The position numbers and the translations under genes are program-made. From NCBI RefSeq assembly GCF_001905905.1, contig NZ_LIVT01000017.1, forward strand, positions 1 through 64,000: a stretch of DNA of 64,000 nucleotides. Direction: 5' to 3'. The DNA is from Streptomyces sp. CB02366 (lineage in GTDB: Bacteria; Actinomycetota; Actinomycetes; Streptomycetales; Streptomycetaceae). Below are positions 35,802-45,795 of the stretch, in pieces (position 1 is the first letter of the stretch; each line of letters starts with the position of its first letter). The notes beneath the pieces were generated by a model. It was given only the letters and a program-made list of their open reading frames with translations. It was not told the DNA's origin and made no database searches.

Positions 35802-37501
35802 CCGGTATACGGCTGACCGCCCCCGCCCCCGGCTGGGCCATCGACGCGGACGTCGTGGTGGTCGGCTCCGGCGTGGCCGGGCTCACCGCCGCGCTGCGCT
35901 GCGCCGCCGCCGGCCTGGACACCGTCGTCGTCACCAAGGCCCGCCTGGACGACGGCTCGACCCGCTGGGCCCAGGGCGGCATCGCCGCCGCGCTCGGCGA
36001 GGGCGACACCCCCGAGCAGCACCTCGACGACACCCTCGTCGCGGGTGCGGGCCTCTGCGACGAGGAGGCCGTGCGCACCCTGGTCACCGAGGGCCCCGAC
36101 GCCGTACGCCGGCTGATCGAGACCGGCGCGCACTTCGACACCACCGACAGCGGGGCCATCGCGCTGACCCGCGAGGGCGGCCACCACCGCCGCCGCATCG
36201 CCCACGCCGGCGGCGACGCGACCGGCGCGGAGATCTCCCGCGCCCTGGTGGAAGCGGTCCGCGAGGCCGCCCTGCACACCATCGAGAACGCCCTCGTCCT
36301 GGACCTGCTCACCGACGCCGAAGGCCGTACGGCCGGCGTCTCGCTGCACGTCATGGGCGAGGGCCAGCACGACGGCGTCGGCGCGGTCCGGGCCCCCTCG
36401 GTGGTCCTCGCCACCGGCGGCATGGGCCAGGTCTTCTCCGCCACCACCAACCCCTCCGTCTCCACCGGCGACGGGGTGGCGCTCGCGCTGCGGGCCGGGG
36501 CGGAGGTCTCCGACCTGGAGTTCGTCCAGTTCCACCCCACCGTCCTGTTCCTCGGCGCGGACTCCGAGGGCCAGCAGCCGCTGGTCTCCGAAGCCGTACG
36601 CGGCGAGGGCGCCCACCTCGTCGACGGCGACGGCGTGCGCTTCATGGCCGGGCAGCACGAGCTGGCCGAGCTGGCCCCCCGCGACATCGTCGCCAAGGGC
36701 ATCACGCGCCGGATGCACGAGAAGGGCGCCGAGCACATGTACCTGGACGCCCGGCACTTCGGGGCGGCCATGTGGGAGCAGCGCTTCCCGACCATCCTGG
36801 CCGCCTGCCGGGCCCACGGCGTCGACCCGGTGACCGAGCCGATCCCCGTCGCCCCGGCCGCGCACTACGCCTCCGGGGGCGTGCGCACCGACCTGCGGGG
36901 CCGCACCACCGTCCCCGGCCTGTACGCCTGCGGCGAGGTCGCCTGTACCGGGGTGCACGGGGCCAACCGCCTCGCGTCCAACTCCCTCCTGGAGGGACTG
37001 GTCTTCGCCGAGCGCATCGCCGCCGACATCGCGAAGACCCGCCCGCCCCGCACCGGACCGGTCGCGGCCCCGGACGGCGTCGGCCCGGTCGCGCTGCCGG
37101 CCCCCGAGGCCCGTACGGCGATCCAGCGCACCATGAGCCGGGGCGCCGGGGTGCTGCGCTCCGCCGCCAGCCTGGCCGCGGCCGCCGAGGAGCTGGAGGC
37201 CCTGCACCGCGAGGCCGCCGCCGGCGCGGACGGGGCGGGCGCGGACGGGGCGGGCGCCAAGGCGGTCGTCCCCGGGGTCGAGGCGTGGGAGGTCGCCAAC
37301 CTCCTCCTGGTCTCCCGCGTCCTGGTCGCCGCCGCCCGGGACCGCGAGGAGACCCGGGGCTGCCACTGGCGCGAGGACCGGCCCGACCGCGACGACGTCC
37401 ACGGCCGCCGCCACCTGGTCGTCCGCCTCGCGCCGGACCGCGCCCCGGTGGTCCACCGCACGGAGACCGCCGCGTTCCCGCCCGTACGCCCGTCCGATTG
37501 A
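35798..37501 (+). CDS. nadB: L-aspartate oxidase
   Basis: 567-residue FAD enzyme that makes iminoaspartate in NAD synthesis. FAD motif VVVGSGVAGLTAALR; catalytic segments RIAHAGGDATGAEI and VAPAAHYASGGV; C-terminal helical domain with RNxMS-type sequence TMSRGAGVLR. A short A-D-G tandem repeat interrupts the C-terminal domain near 480. The GTG overlaps the panC stop codon. Quinolinate synthase (nadA) is not adjacent. Confidence 0.94.
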   Translation: MTGIRLTAPAPGWAIDADVVVVGSGVAGLTAALRCAAAGLDTVVVTKARLDDGSTRWAQGGIAAALGEGDTPEQHLDDTLVAGAGLCDEEAVRTLVTEGPDAVRRLIETGAHFDTTDSGAIALTREGGHHRRRIAHAGGDATGAEISRALVEAVREAALHTIENALVLDLLTDAEGRTAGVSLHVMGEGQHDGVGAVRAPSVVLATGGMGQVFSATTNPSVSTGDGVALALRAGAEVSDLEFVQFHPTVLFLGADSEGQQPLVSEAVRGEGAHLVDGDGVRFMAGQHELAELAPRDIVAKGITRRMHEKGAEHMYLDARHFGAAMWEQRFPTILAACRAHGVDPVTEPIPVAPAAHYASGGVRTDLRGRTTVPGLYACGEVACTGVHGANRLASNSLLEGLVFAERIAADIAKTRPPRTGPVAAPDGVGPVALPAPEARTAIQRTMSRGAGVLRSAASLAAAAEELEALHREAAAGADGAGADGAGAKAVVPGVEAWEVANLLLVSRVLVAAARDREETRGCHWREDRPDRDDVHGRRHLVVRLAPDRAPVVHRTETAAFPPVRPSD

Positions 37502-37601
37502 GCAGACTGCCGGGAGCACCCGCTCCGCCGCACCGGGCGGGGCGTCCCCGCACCGCACGTTCCACCCGCACCACCCGCCACACCCCCGAGGAGCCGTCAC
37601 C

Positions 37602-38666
37602 GTGAGCACGCCCGAAGAGAATCCGCGCCCCACACCCGTGGACGTACCGCTGATCCGGGTCGGCGCGCCCGCAGCGTCCGCACCGGCGGAAGGCGGCTGC
37701 GGCGACGGCTGCGGCTGCGGCGGCGAGGACGGGATGGGCCCCGAGGCCCTGGAGTGCGGGCTCGACCCCGCGCTCGCCCTGCTGCTGGCCCAAGCCGGCC
37801 TCGACCCCGTCCAGGTCGAGGACGTCGCCCATGTGGCGATCGAGGAGGACCTCGACGGAGGGGTGGACGTCACGACCGTGGCGACCGTTCCCGAGGACGC
37901 CGTGACCACCGGGGACTTCACCGCCCGCGAGGCGGGCGTGGTCGCCGGGCTCCGGGTCGCGGAGGCGGTCCTGTCGATCGTCTGCACCGAGGAGTTCGAG
38001 GTCGAGCGGCACGTCGAGGACGGCGACCGGGTCGCCCCCGGCCAGAAGCTGCTGACCGTCACCACCCGCACGCGCGACCTGCTGACCGGCGAGCGCAGCG
38101 CGCTCAACCTGCTCTGCCGCCTCTCCGGCATCGCGACCGCCACCCGCGCCTGGGCGGACGTGCTGGAGGGCTCCAGGGCGAAGGTCCGCGACACCCGCAA
38201 GACGACGGCGGGCCTGCGCGCGCTGGAGAAGTACGCGGTGCGCTGCGGCGGCGGCGTCAACCACCGGATGTCGCTCTCCGACGCGGCCCTGGTCAAGGAC
38301 AACCACGTGATCGCGGCGGGCGGCGTGGCGGAGGCGTTCACCCGGGTCCGCGACACCTTCCCCGACCTGCCCATCGAGGTCGAGGTCGACACGATGGAGC
38401 AGGTCCGCGAGGTGCTGGACGCGGGCGCCGATCTGATCCTGCTGGACAACTTCACCCCGGCCGAGACCGCCGAGGCGGTCGCCCTGGTGGACGGCCGGGC
38501 GGTCCTGGAGTCCTCCGGCCGCCTCACCCTCGACTCGGCCCGCGCCTACGCCGACGCGGGCGTCGACTACCTCGCTGTCGGGGCGCTCACCCACTCCGCG
38601 CCGATCCTCGACATCGGCCTGGACTTCCGCGACGCCGCCTCGGCCGGGGACGGGGCCGACGCCTGA
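37602..38666 (+). CDS. nadC: Nicotinate-nucleotide pyrophosphorylase (carboxylating)
   Basis: 354 residues, longer than the usual 280-300. It converts quinolinate and PRPP to nicotinate mononucleotide. The core begins near residue 55; motifs include RLSGIATATR, VRDTRKTTAGLR, KDNHV and ILLDNFTP. The extra N-terminus has a Cys-rich patch (GGCGDGCGCGG, Cys33, 37, 39, and Cys52) that could bind a metal. The next gene starts inside its stop (TGATG). Confidence 0.92.
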   Translation: MSTPEENPRPTPVDVPLIRVGAPAASAPAEGGCGDGCGCGGEDGMGPEALECGLDPALALLLAQAGLDPVQVEDVAHVAIEEDLDGGVDVTTVATVPEDAVTTGDFTAREAGVVAGLRVAEAVLSIVCTEEFEVERHVEDGDRVAPGQKLLTVTTRTRDLLTGERSALNLLCRLSGIATATRAWADVLEGSRAKVRDTRKTTAGLRALEKYAVRCGGGVNHRMSLSDAALVKDNHVIAAGGVAEAFTRVRDTFPDLPIEVEVDTMEQVREVLDAGADLILLDNFTPAETAEAVALVDGRAVLESSGRLTLDSARAYADAGVDYLAVGALTHSAPILDIGLDFRDAASAGDGADA

Positions 38667-39463
38667 TGCTGCTCACCATCGACGTCGGCAACACCCACAC
38701 GGTCCTCGGCCTCTTCGACGGCGAGGAGATCGTCGAGCACTGGCGAATCTCCACCGACCCCCGCCGCACCGCCGACGAGCTGGCCGTCCTGCTCCAGGGC
38801 CTGATGGGCATGCACCCCCTGCTCGGCATGGAGCTGGGCGACGGCATCGAGGGCATCGCGATCTGCGCCACGGTCCCCTCGGTCCTGCACGAGCTGCGCG
38901 AGGTCACCCGCCGCTACTACGGCGACGTCCCCGCCGTCCTGGTGGAGCCCGGCGTGAAGACGGGCGTGCCGATCCTGATGGACAACCCCAAGGAGGTCGG
39001 CGCGGACCGGATCATCAACGCGGTCGCCGCCGTCGAGCTGTACGGAGGCCCGGCGATCGTCGTCGACTTCGGCACCGCCACCACCTTCGACGCGGTCTCC
39101 GCGCGCGGGGAGTACACGGGCGGGGTGATCGCCCCCGGCATCGAGATCTCCGTCGAGGCGCTCGGCGTCCGGGGCGCCCAGCTCCGCAAGATCGAGCTGG
39201 CCCGGCCGCGCAGCGTGATCGGCAAGAACACCGTCGAGGCCATGCAGTCCGGCATCGTCTACGGCTTCGCGGGCCAGGTCGACGGGGTGGTGGCCCGGAT
39301 GAAGAAGGAGCTGGCCGCCGACCCGGACGACGTCACCGTGATCGCGACGGGCGGCCTTGCTCCGATGGTGTTGGGGGAGTCCTCCGCCATCGACGAGCAC
39401 GAGCCGTGGCTGACCCTCATCGGGCTGCGCCTGGTGTACGAGCGGAACACGTCCCGGCCGTAG
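38666..39463 (+). CDS. coaX: Type III pantothenate kinase
   Basis: 265 residues of the ASKHA fold: phosphate loop DVGNTHTVLG, VGADRIINA, DFGTATTFD and GGVIAPG. It phosphorylates pantothenate, the first step of CoA synthesis, and closes the operon begun by the DUF2520 gene. Placement next to panC links supply and use of pantothenate. Confidence 0.95.
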   Translation: MLLTIDVGNTHTVLGLFDGEEIVEHWRISTDPRRTADELAVLLQGLMGMHPLLGMELGDGIEGIAICATVPSVLHELREVTRRYYGDVPAVLVEPGVKTGVPILMDNPKEVGADRIINAVAAVELYGGPAIVVDFGTATTFDAVSARGEYTGGVIAPGIEISVEALGVRGAQLRKIELARPRSVIGKNTVEAMQSGIVYGFAGQVDGVVARMKKELAADPDDVTVIATGGLAPMVLGESSAIDEHEPWLTLIGLRLVYERNTSRP

Positions 39464-39474
39464 CACAAGCGCCT

Positions 39475-39513
39475 CCGGGGCCCGGCGTACCTGCGGGAAC
39501 GGCCGGGCCCCGG
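39475..39513 (+). terminator. Terminator of the panC-coaX operon
   Basis: 12-bp perfect GC stem (39475-39486 with 39502-39513), loop 15 nt, starting 12 bases after the coaX stop. Confidence 0.7.
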
Positions 39514-39553
39514 GCCCCGGGGGCCGCCCCGGCGCCGCGACACCGGCGACCAG

Positions 39554-39592
39554 CTAAACGGATTTTGTCCATTTAGCACGTATTGTCGCGCT
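39554..39592 (+). promoter_or_regulatory. AT-rich promoter with operator-like palindrome
   Basis: CTAAACGGA (39554-39562) pairs with TCCATTTAG (39568-39576), 8 of 9 positions, around TTTTG. TATTGT at 39581-39586 lies six bases before ATG 39593, suggesting a leaderless transcript repressed by a dimeric regulator. Confidence 0.5.
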
Positions 39593-40210
39593 ATGCCCAC
39601 GCCCTACGGTTCACGAGGCGGCATGGCGTTCAGCGCGGACGAGCTGCGGGTGCTCCGACGTGCCCTCGCCATCGCCCTCCACCCCATGTCCCTGTCCGAC
39701 GAGGACGTCCAGGACTGCCTGCGGCTCGCGGGCTCCGTGGACGAGGCGGTCGCCGAGGCGGGTCGGCTGCGAGCGTTCCTCCTCGCCGACCTCGCCCGCT
39801 ACCGCCACGCCCTCCCCGGCTCCGCCGTCGGCTACCTGGAACTGCTCCAGGACGCCCTGGCCGCCGGGTACGACCCCCGGCCGGACGACCTGGCCGCCCT
39901 GCGGGCCCTGCGCGGCGGACCGCTCGCCGCGTCCCTCCTGGAGCGGTGCCAGGTGCTCGCCGAGCGCTCGGTACGGGCCCGGCTCGCCGGCCGCACCGCC
40001 GGAGCGGCGGCCCCCGGCCCCCGCGGCAGGCTGCTCGCCCTGCCCGGCGGTCGCGCCGCCGCCGGGCAGGAGGCGGACCGGCCCGCGACCCCGGCGGTCC
40101 CGGGCCGCCCGCCGAAGCCCGGGGCCCGCCCGGCGCCCAAGCCGTCGGAGGTCTTCCCGCCGCGCCGCCGTCCCGCCCCGCCGCCCTCCGAGGAGCGGGC
40201 GGCCGGCTGA
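39593..40210 (+). CDS. Conserved hypothetical protein with disordered tail
   Basis: 205 residues. The first 120 are predicted all-helical (FSADELRVLRRALAIAL, then repeated Leu/Ala helices ending LLERCQVLAERS); the rest is Pro/Arg-rich (PPRRRPAPPP) and disordered. No catalytic motif or membrane segment. I recognise it only as a protein found at this place in Streptomyces genomes. It has a distinct AT-rich promoter. Confidence 0.7.
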   Translation: MPTPYGSRGGMAFSADELRVLRRALAIALHPMSLSDEDVQDCLRLAGSVDEAVAEAGRLRAFLLADLARYRHALPGSAVGYLELLQDALAAGYDPRPDDLAALRALRGGPLAASLLERCQVLAERSVRARLAGRTAGAAAPGPRGRLLALPGGRAAAGQEADRPATPAVPGRPPKPGARPAPKPSEVFPPRRRPAPPPSEERAAG

Positions 40211-40286
40211 CGCCCGCCCCTCCCGCCGGCGTCCGACGCGGCGGCCTCCACCGGGAGGTCGCCGCGTCCGGCCGTCCGGGGCTCGC

Positions 40287-40299
40287 TACTCTGGACGGC
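40287..40299 (+). promoter_or_regulatory. Leaderless-type promoter of small membrane protein
   Basis: TACTCT at 40287-40292, seven bases before ATG 40300. Confidence 0.45.
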
Positions 40300-40479
40300 A
40301 TGGACTATGTATCCGCGCTCGTGCCCCCCGTGGTGATGGCCGTCTTCTTCATCGCCCTGATCGTGATCATCGTCAAGAGCCAGGGCGGTCCGAACAAGAC
40401 CAAGGAGGACGGTTTCGTCGACGCGGCGCTCGCCCGCGCGGAATCCGCGAAGCAGACCGCTCGTCCGGAGAACGGCTGA
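40300..40479 (+). CDS. Small single-span membrane protein
   Basis: 59 residues: one membrane helix (about 8-27, PPVVMAVFFIALIVIIV) and a hydrophilic cytosolic tail (KSQGGPNKTKEDGFVDAALARAE). No known function. Supported by clean composition, a leaderless-type promoter and a downstream terminator with a U tract. Confidence 0.7.
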   Translation: MDYVSALVPPVVMAVFFIALIVIIVKSQGGPNKTKEDGFVDAALARAESAKQTARPENG

Positions 40480-40529
40480 ATCGCGGGAGCGGCCCGCCCC
40501 TCCCGGCGCCTTCCCGGAGCGCGCCTCCC

Positions 40530-40563
40530 GAGCGCACGACTCACCCGAGCCGTGCGCTCTTTT
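40530..40563 (+). terminator. Canonical terminator with T tract
   Basis: 9-bp stem (40530-40538 with 40551-40559) followed by TTTT. Confidence 0.75.
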
Positions 40564-40600
40564 GCTGCGCGAATACCGGAACATCCAGGACATAAGGCAC

Positions 40601-40612
40601 TAAAGTGATCCC
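40601..40612 (+). promoter_or_regulatory. Leaderless-type promoter of BlaI-family gene
   Basis: TAAAGT at 40601-40606, six bases before GTG 40613. Confidence 0.5.
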
Positions 40613-41071
40613 GTGCCCCGTCAATTGGGAGACCTCGAAGACGCCGTGATGACGCGCGTCTGGCAATGGAACCGGCCGGTCACGGTGCGGGAAGTCCTTG
40701 AGGACCTTCAGGAGGAACGCTCCATCGCCTACACGACCGTGATGACGGTAATGGACAATCTCCATCAGAAGGGCTGGGTGCGCAGGGAAGTCGACGGCCG
40801 CGCCTATCGATATACGGCCGTCTCCACCAGGGCCGCCTACTCGGCCGCACTGATGAACGAAGCCTGGTCACGCAGTGACAACCCCGCCGCAGCGCTTGTC
40901 GCGTTCTTCGGCATGATGTCGCCGGAGCAGCGCGAAGCGCTCCGCGACGCCGTTCGCATGGTTTCCCCCGACCTCGCCGAAATCGCTCCCGGCGACCCCG
41001 GGGAACCGACCGCCGGGTCCGCCGGGAGCGGCGCCCCGGCCGATGGGACGGCCCGGGAGAGCGGGCGATAG
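40613..41071 (+). CDS. BlaI/MecI/CopY family transcriptional repressor
   Basis: 152 residues. Winged helix at 1-80: RQLGDLEDAVMTRVWQW, VREVLEDLQEERSIAYTTVMTVMDNL recognition region (AYTTVMTVMDNL), wing GRAYRYTAV. The C-terminal dimer/cleavage region is AALMNEAWSRSDNPAAALVAFF. No BlaR/MecR-type M56 sensor gene is adjacent, so the signal is unknown. The tail is Gly/Ala/Ser-rich. Confidence 0.88.
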   Translation: MPRQLGDLEDAVMTRVWQWNRPVTVREVLEDLQEERSIAYTTVMTVMDNLHQKGWVRREVDGRAYRYTAVSTRAAYSAALMNEAWSRSDNPAAALVAFFGMMSPEQREALRDAVRMVSPDLAEIAPGDPGEPTAGSAGSGAPADGTARESGR

Positions 41072-41080
41072 CGTCGGGGC
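41069..41080 (+). promoter_or_regulatory. Leaderless-type promoter of acetyltransferase gene
   Basis: TAGCGT at 41069-41074 (overlapping the stop codon of the previous gene), six bases before ATG 41081. Confidence 0.45.
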
Positions 41081-41650
41081 ATGTCCTCAGACCAGCCGCA
41101 AAGCGACCCGGATACCGAACTCCATACCGACCCGTCGGTAAATAAGCCCGCCATCACCGTGAGGCGGGCCAGGACGAGTGATGTCGCGTCCGTGCGCGCG
41201 CTCCTCGACGGGTACGTGTCCGGAGGCATCCTGCTCGACAAAGCGACCGTCACCCTTTACGAGGACATCCAGGAGTTCTGGGTCGCGGAACGCGACGAGG
41301 ACGCGCGGGTCATCGGCTGCGGCGCACTTCACGTCATGTGGGAAGACCTGGCGGAAGTCCGGACCCTCGCTGTGGATCCCCGGATCAAGGGCGCCGGAGT
41401 AGGGCACCAGGTGCTGGACAAGCTCTTGCAGACCGCCCGTTGGCTCGGCGTCCGCAAGGTCTTCTGCCTCACCTTCGAAGTCGACTTCTTCGCGAAGCAC
41501 GGCTTCGTGGAGATCGGAGAGACGCCCGTGGACACCGATGTCCACAGCGAGCTGCTGCGTTCCTACGACGAGGGCGTCGCGGAGTTCCTCGGTCTCGAAC
41601 GAGTGAAGCCGAACACCTTGGGCAACAGCCGGATGCTTCTGCGCCTGTGA
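41081..41650 (+). CDS. GNAT acetyltransferase, short N-acetylglutamate synthase type
   Basis: 189 residues, one GNAT domain after a 25-residue hydrophilic leader: ITVRRARTSDVASVRALL, then LAEVRTLAVDPRIKGAGVGHQVLDKLL with the acetyl-CoA loop (KGAGVG), and FFAKHGFVEIG. Resembles the short ArgA/NAGS proteins of actinobacteria that acetylate glutamate at the start of arginine synthesis. No arg genes are nearby, so the assignment rests on similarity only. Confidence 0.78.
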   Translation: MSSDQPQSDPDTELHTDPSVNKPAITVRRARTSDVASVRALLDGYVSGGILLDKATVTLYEDIQEFWVAERDEDARVIGCGALHVMWEDLAEVRTLAVDPRIKGAGVGHQVLDKLLQTARWLGVRKVFCLTFEVDFFAKHGFVEIGETPVDTDVHSELLRSYDEGVAEFLGLERVKPNTLGNSRMLLRL

Positions 41651-41792
41651 TGCGGAAGGACCTGCAACCCTATGTCCGAATCGCGCACGTTTCCCGTCTT
41701 CCCGAGCCGCGGAACCTCTCCCGAGGGTTTGTGTTTTCGAGAGAAAAGCGGTTTCCTTTCCGCGTACTCCATTTCCGATGAAAGGAAATCCC

Positions 41793-42128
41793 GTGGCACA
41801 GAAGGTTCAGGTCCTTCTTGTCGATGACCTCGACGGTGTCGAGGCCGATGAGACGGTCACGTTCGCCCTTGACGGCAAGACGTACGAGATCGACCTCACC
41901 ACGGCCAACGCGGACAAGCTCCGCAGTCTTCTCGAGCCCTACACCAAGGGCGGGCGTCGTACCGGCGGTCGCGCGGCCACGGGGCGCGGCAAGGGCCGTG
42001 CCGTGTCCGGCGGTAACAAGGACACCGCGGAAATCCGCCGGTGGGCCCGCGAGAACGGCCACAACGTGAATGACCGGGGCCGCGTCCCCGCCGAGATCCG
42101 CGAGGCTTACGAGAAGGCCAACGGCTGA
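41793..42128 (+). CDS. lsr2: Lsr2 nucleoid-associated protein
   Basis: 111 residues. N-terminal oligomerisation domain (KVQVLLVDDLDG, then TVTFALDGKTYEIDL), a basic Gly/Arg linker, and a C-terminal DNA-binding domain ending NDRGRVPAEI, with the RGR minor-groove motif. It bridges and silences AT-rich DNA, including acquired genes and secondary-metabolite clusters. GTG 41793 follows AAAGGA. About 100 bp upstream are AT-rich for this genome, suitable for autoregulation. Confidence 0.95.
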   Translation: MAQKVQVLLVDDLDGVEADETVTFALDGKTYEIDLTTANADKLRSLLEPYTKGGRRTGGRAATGRGKGRAVSGGNKDTAEIRRWARENGHNVNDRGRVPAEIREAYEKANG

Positions 42129-42709
42129 TCCGCCGAATCCCTTGTCGACGCCCCGGAACGGGCGCGTGACAGCCGGACCCGATGGCATTCGGTAGCCGCC
42201 GCGTCCACCAGGCGTACGAGGTCGGGGGCCTCGCCCCCACCGCTCCCGAAGCCCGCGAGGGCCGGCAGCGCGGGCTCGGGCCCACGCCTCGGCTCTGGGG
42301 GCCGCAGCCACGCGGCGGCCCCCGGCGAGCCCCCGGGAGCGCCCGGGAGAGGCGGGGCCGCGACCCGGCCGCCCGCCCCCACGGCGGTCAGGTCCGGTAC
42401 GAGGGGGCCCCACTCCAGCCAGTCGAGCAGCCCCGGCAGCTCGTCGGCGCCGCCCGCGGCGACCAGCAGCCCCATCCGCGCGCCGGCCAGCAGTACGGGG
42501 CCGGTGCGCACCCCGCGCCGCAGTACGGCGTGACCCGCTTCGGCGGGCAGCTCCAGCACGTCGAAGTCCACCCCGGTGAGCAGGCTCAGCGGAGCGCGCC
42601 CGACCGCGGCCCAGCCCAGCTCCCTCGCGTACCGCAGGGCGAGGGCGGCGTCCGCGGAGGCCGTAGCGGCGTCGGGCGACGGACGGGGGGACGGGACGGC
42701 GGGTCTCAT
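42107..42709 (-). CDS. Truncated prim-pol-like protein, hypothetical
   Basis: 200 residues. The layout ALRYARELGWAAV - FDVLELPAEAG - GPVLLAGARMGLLVAAGG - PDLTAVGAGGRVAAPP resembles the N-terminal half of small Streptomyces proteins annotated as bifunctional DNA primase/polymerase. The catalytic acidic residues are not apparent and the middle is Gly/Pro-rich, so it is probably non-catalytic. It converges on lsr2, with 22 bp of coding overlap. Confidence 0.6.
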   Translation of the reverse strand: MRPAVPSPRPSPDAATASADAALALRYARELGWAAVGRAPLSLLTGVDFDVLELPAEAGHAVLRRGVRTGPVLLAGARMGLLVAAGGADELPGLLDWLEWGPLVPDLTAVGAGGRVAAPPLPGAPGGSPGAAAWLRPPEPRRGPEPALPALAGFGSGGGEAPDLVRLVDAAATECHRVRLSRARSGASTRDSADQPLAFS

Positions 42710-43176
42710 GTCCGATGAACCGCCGAACCGCTCGCGGAGTTACGCGCCCCCCGGTTATGGCGGAGAGTTCCCGGGCCGTCGCTCTCCGTGCCGCTCGCGG
42801 GGGCGCTCGGGAGCGTTCGGCAGCGCAAGGGTGTTCGCCCGTAGCGGAGGGAACAGGGGTGCGCCGCATGGACTGTCGGTGGTTGCGGGTAAGACTTCCC
42901 TAGTGGGAAGGGGCGACACGCCCGCCGGGACGCCCCACGTTCGCCATCGGCGTACTGGCGAAAGGGGTATCTGCCTGGCCTGCGGGAACATCGTCTCGCA
43001 CCATCGGGTTGGAGCAGTTGTCAGCTGTTCGGCAGTAAGAATCCCCGCCGGTGCGGGGTGATCCGGACGGATGTCGGCAGTTGGAATGAGCTGTCCCGTC
43101 CTGCGGGACTAGCATGCGGAAGGACTGGGAGGGGACCGACCCCTCACTGACCGACCGCTCTGAGGAGCGATTAACG
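42710..43176 (+). promoter_or_regulatory. 467-bp region upstream of clpC
   Basis: No convincing gene. It holds two near-matches to the ClgR-type CGC-N5-GCG element (42836-42846; 42942-42952), a 6-bp inverted repeat GTCCCG/CGGGAC (43093-43109) immediately before a TAGCAT -10-like box (43110-43115), and the clpC ribosome site GAGGAG. ClgR is known to activate clpC in Streptomyces; the sites here are inferred by eye. Confidence 0.4.
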
Positions 43177-45705
<2,529 letters not shown>

Positions 45706-45737
45706 CGCGCCCGTAGGGCGTGAGCCCGAGCGCTGTG

Positions 45738-45786
45738 AAGGGGCTGCCCCGGAACCGGTATCCGTACCGGTCCGGGGCAGCCCCTT
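45738..45786. terminator. Long bidirectional terminator of clpC and the NACHT operon
   Basis: About 22 paired bases with one bulge: AAGGGGCTGCCCCGGA side (from 45738) with its complement ending at 45786, apical ACCGGTA/TACCGGT, and four Ts after it on the forward strand. It lies between two converging genes. Confidence 0.88.
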
Positions 45787-45795
45787 TTCCTGTGC

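Noticed and set aside
42868..42903. 11-codon frame MDCRWLRVRLP upstream of clpC as a leader peptide
   Set aside because: A weak ribosome site is present, but it is some 270 bases from clpC, with no attenuator structure linking them and no codon run pointing to an amino-acid signal.
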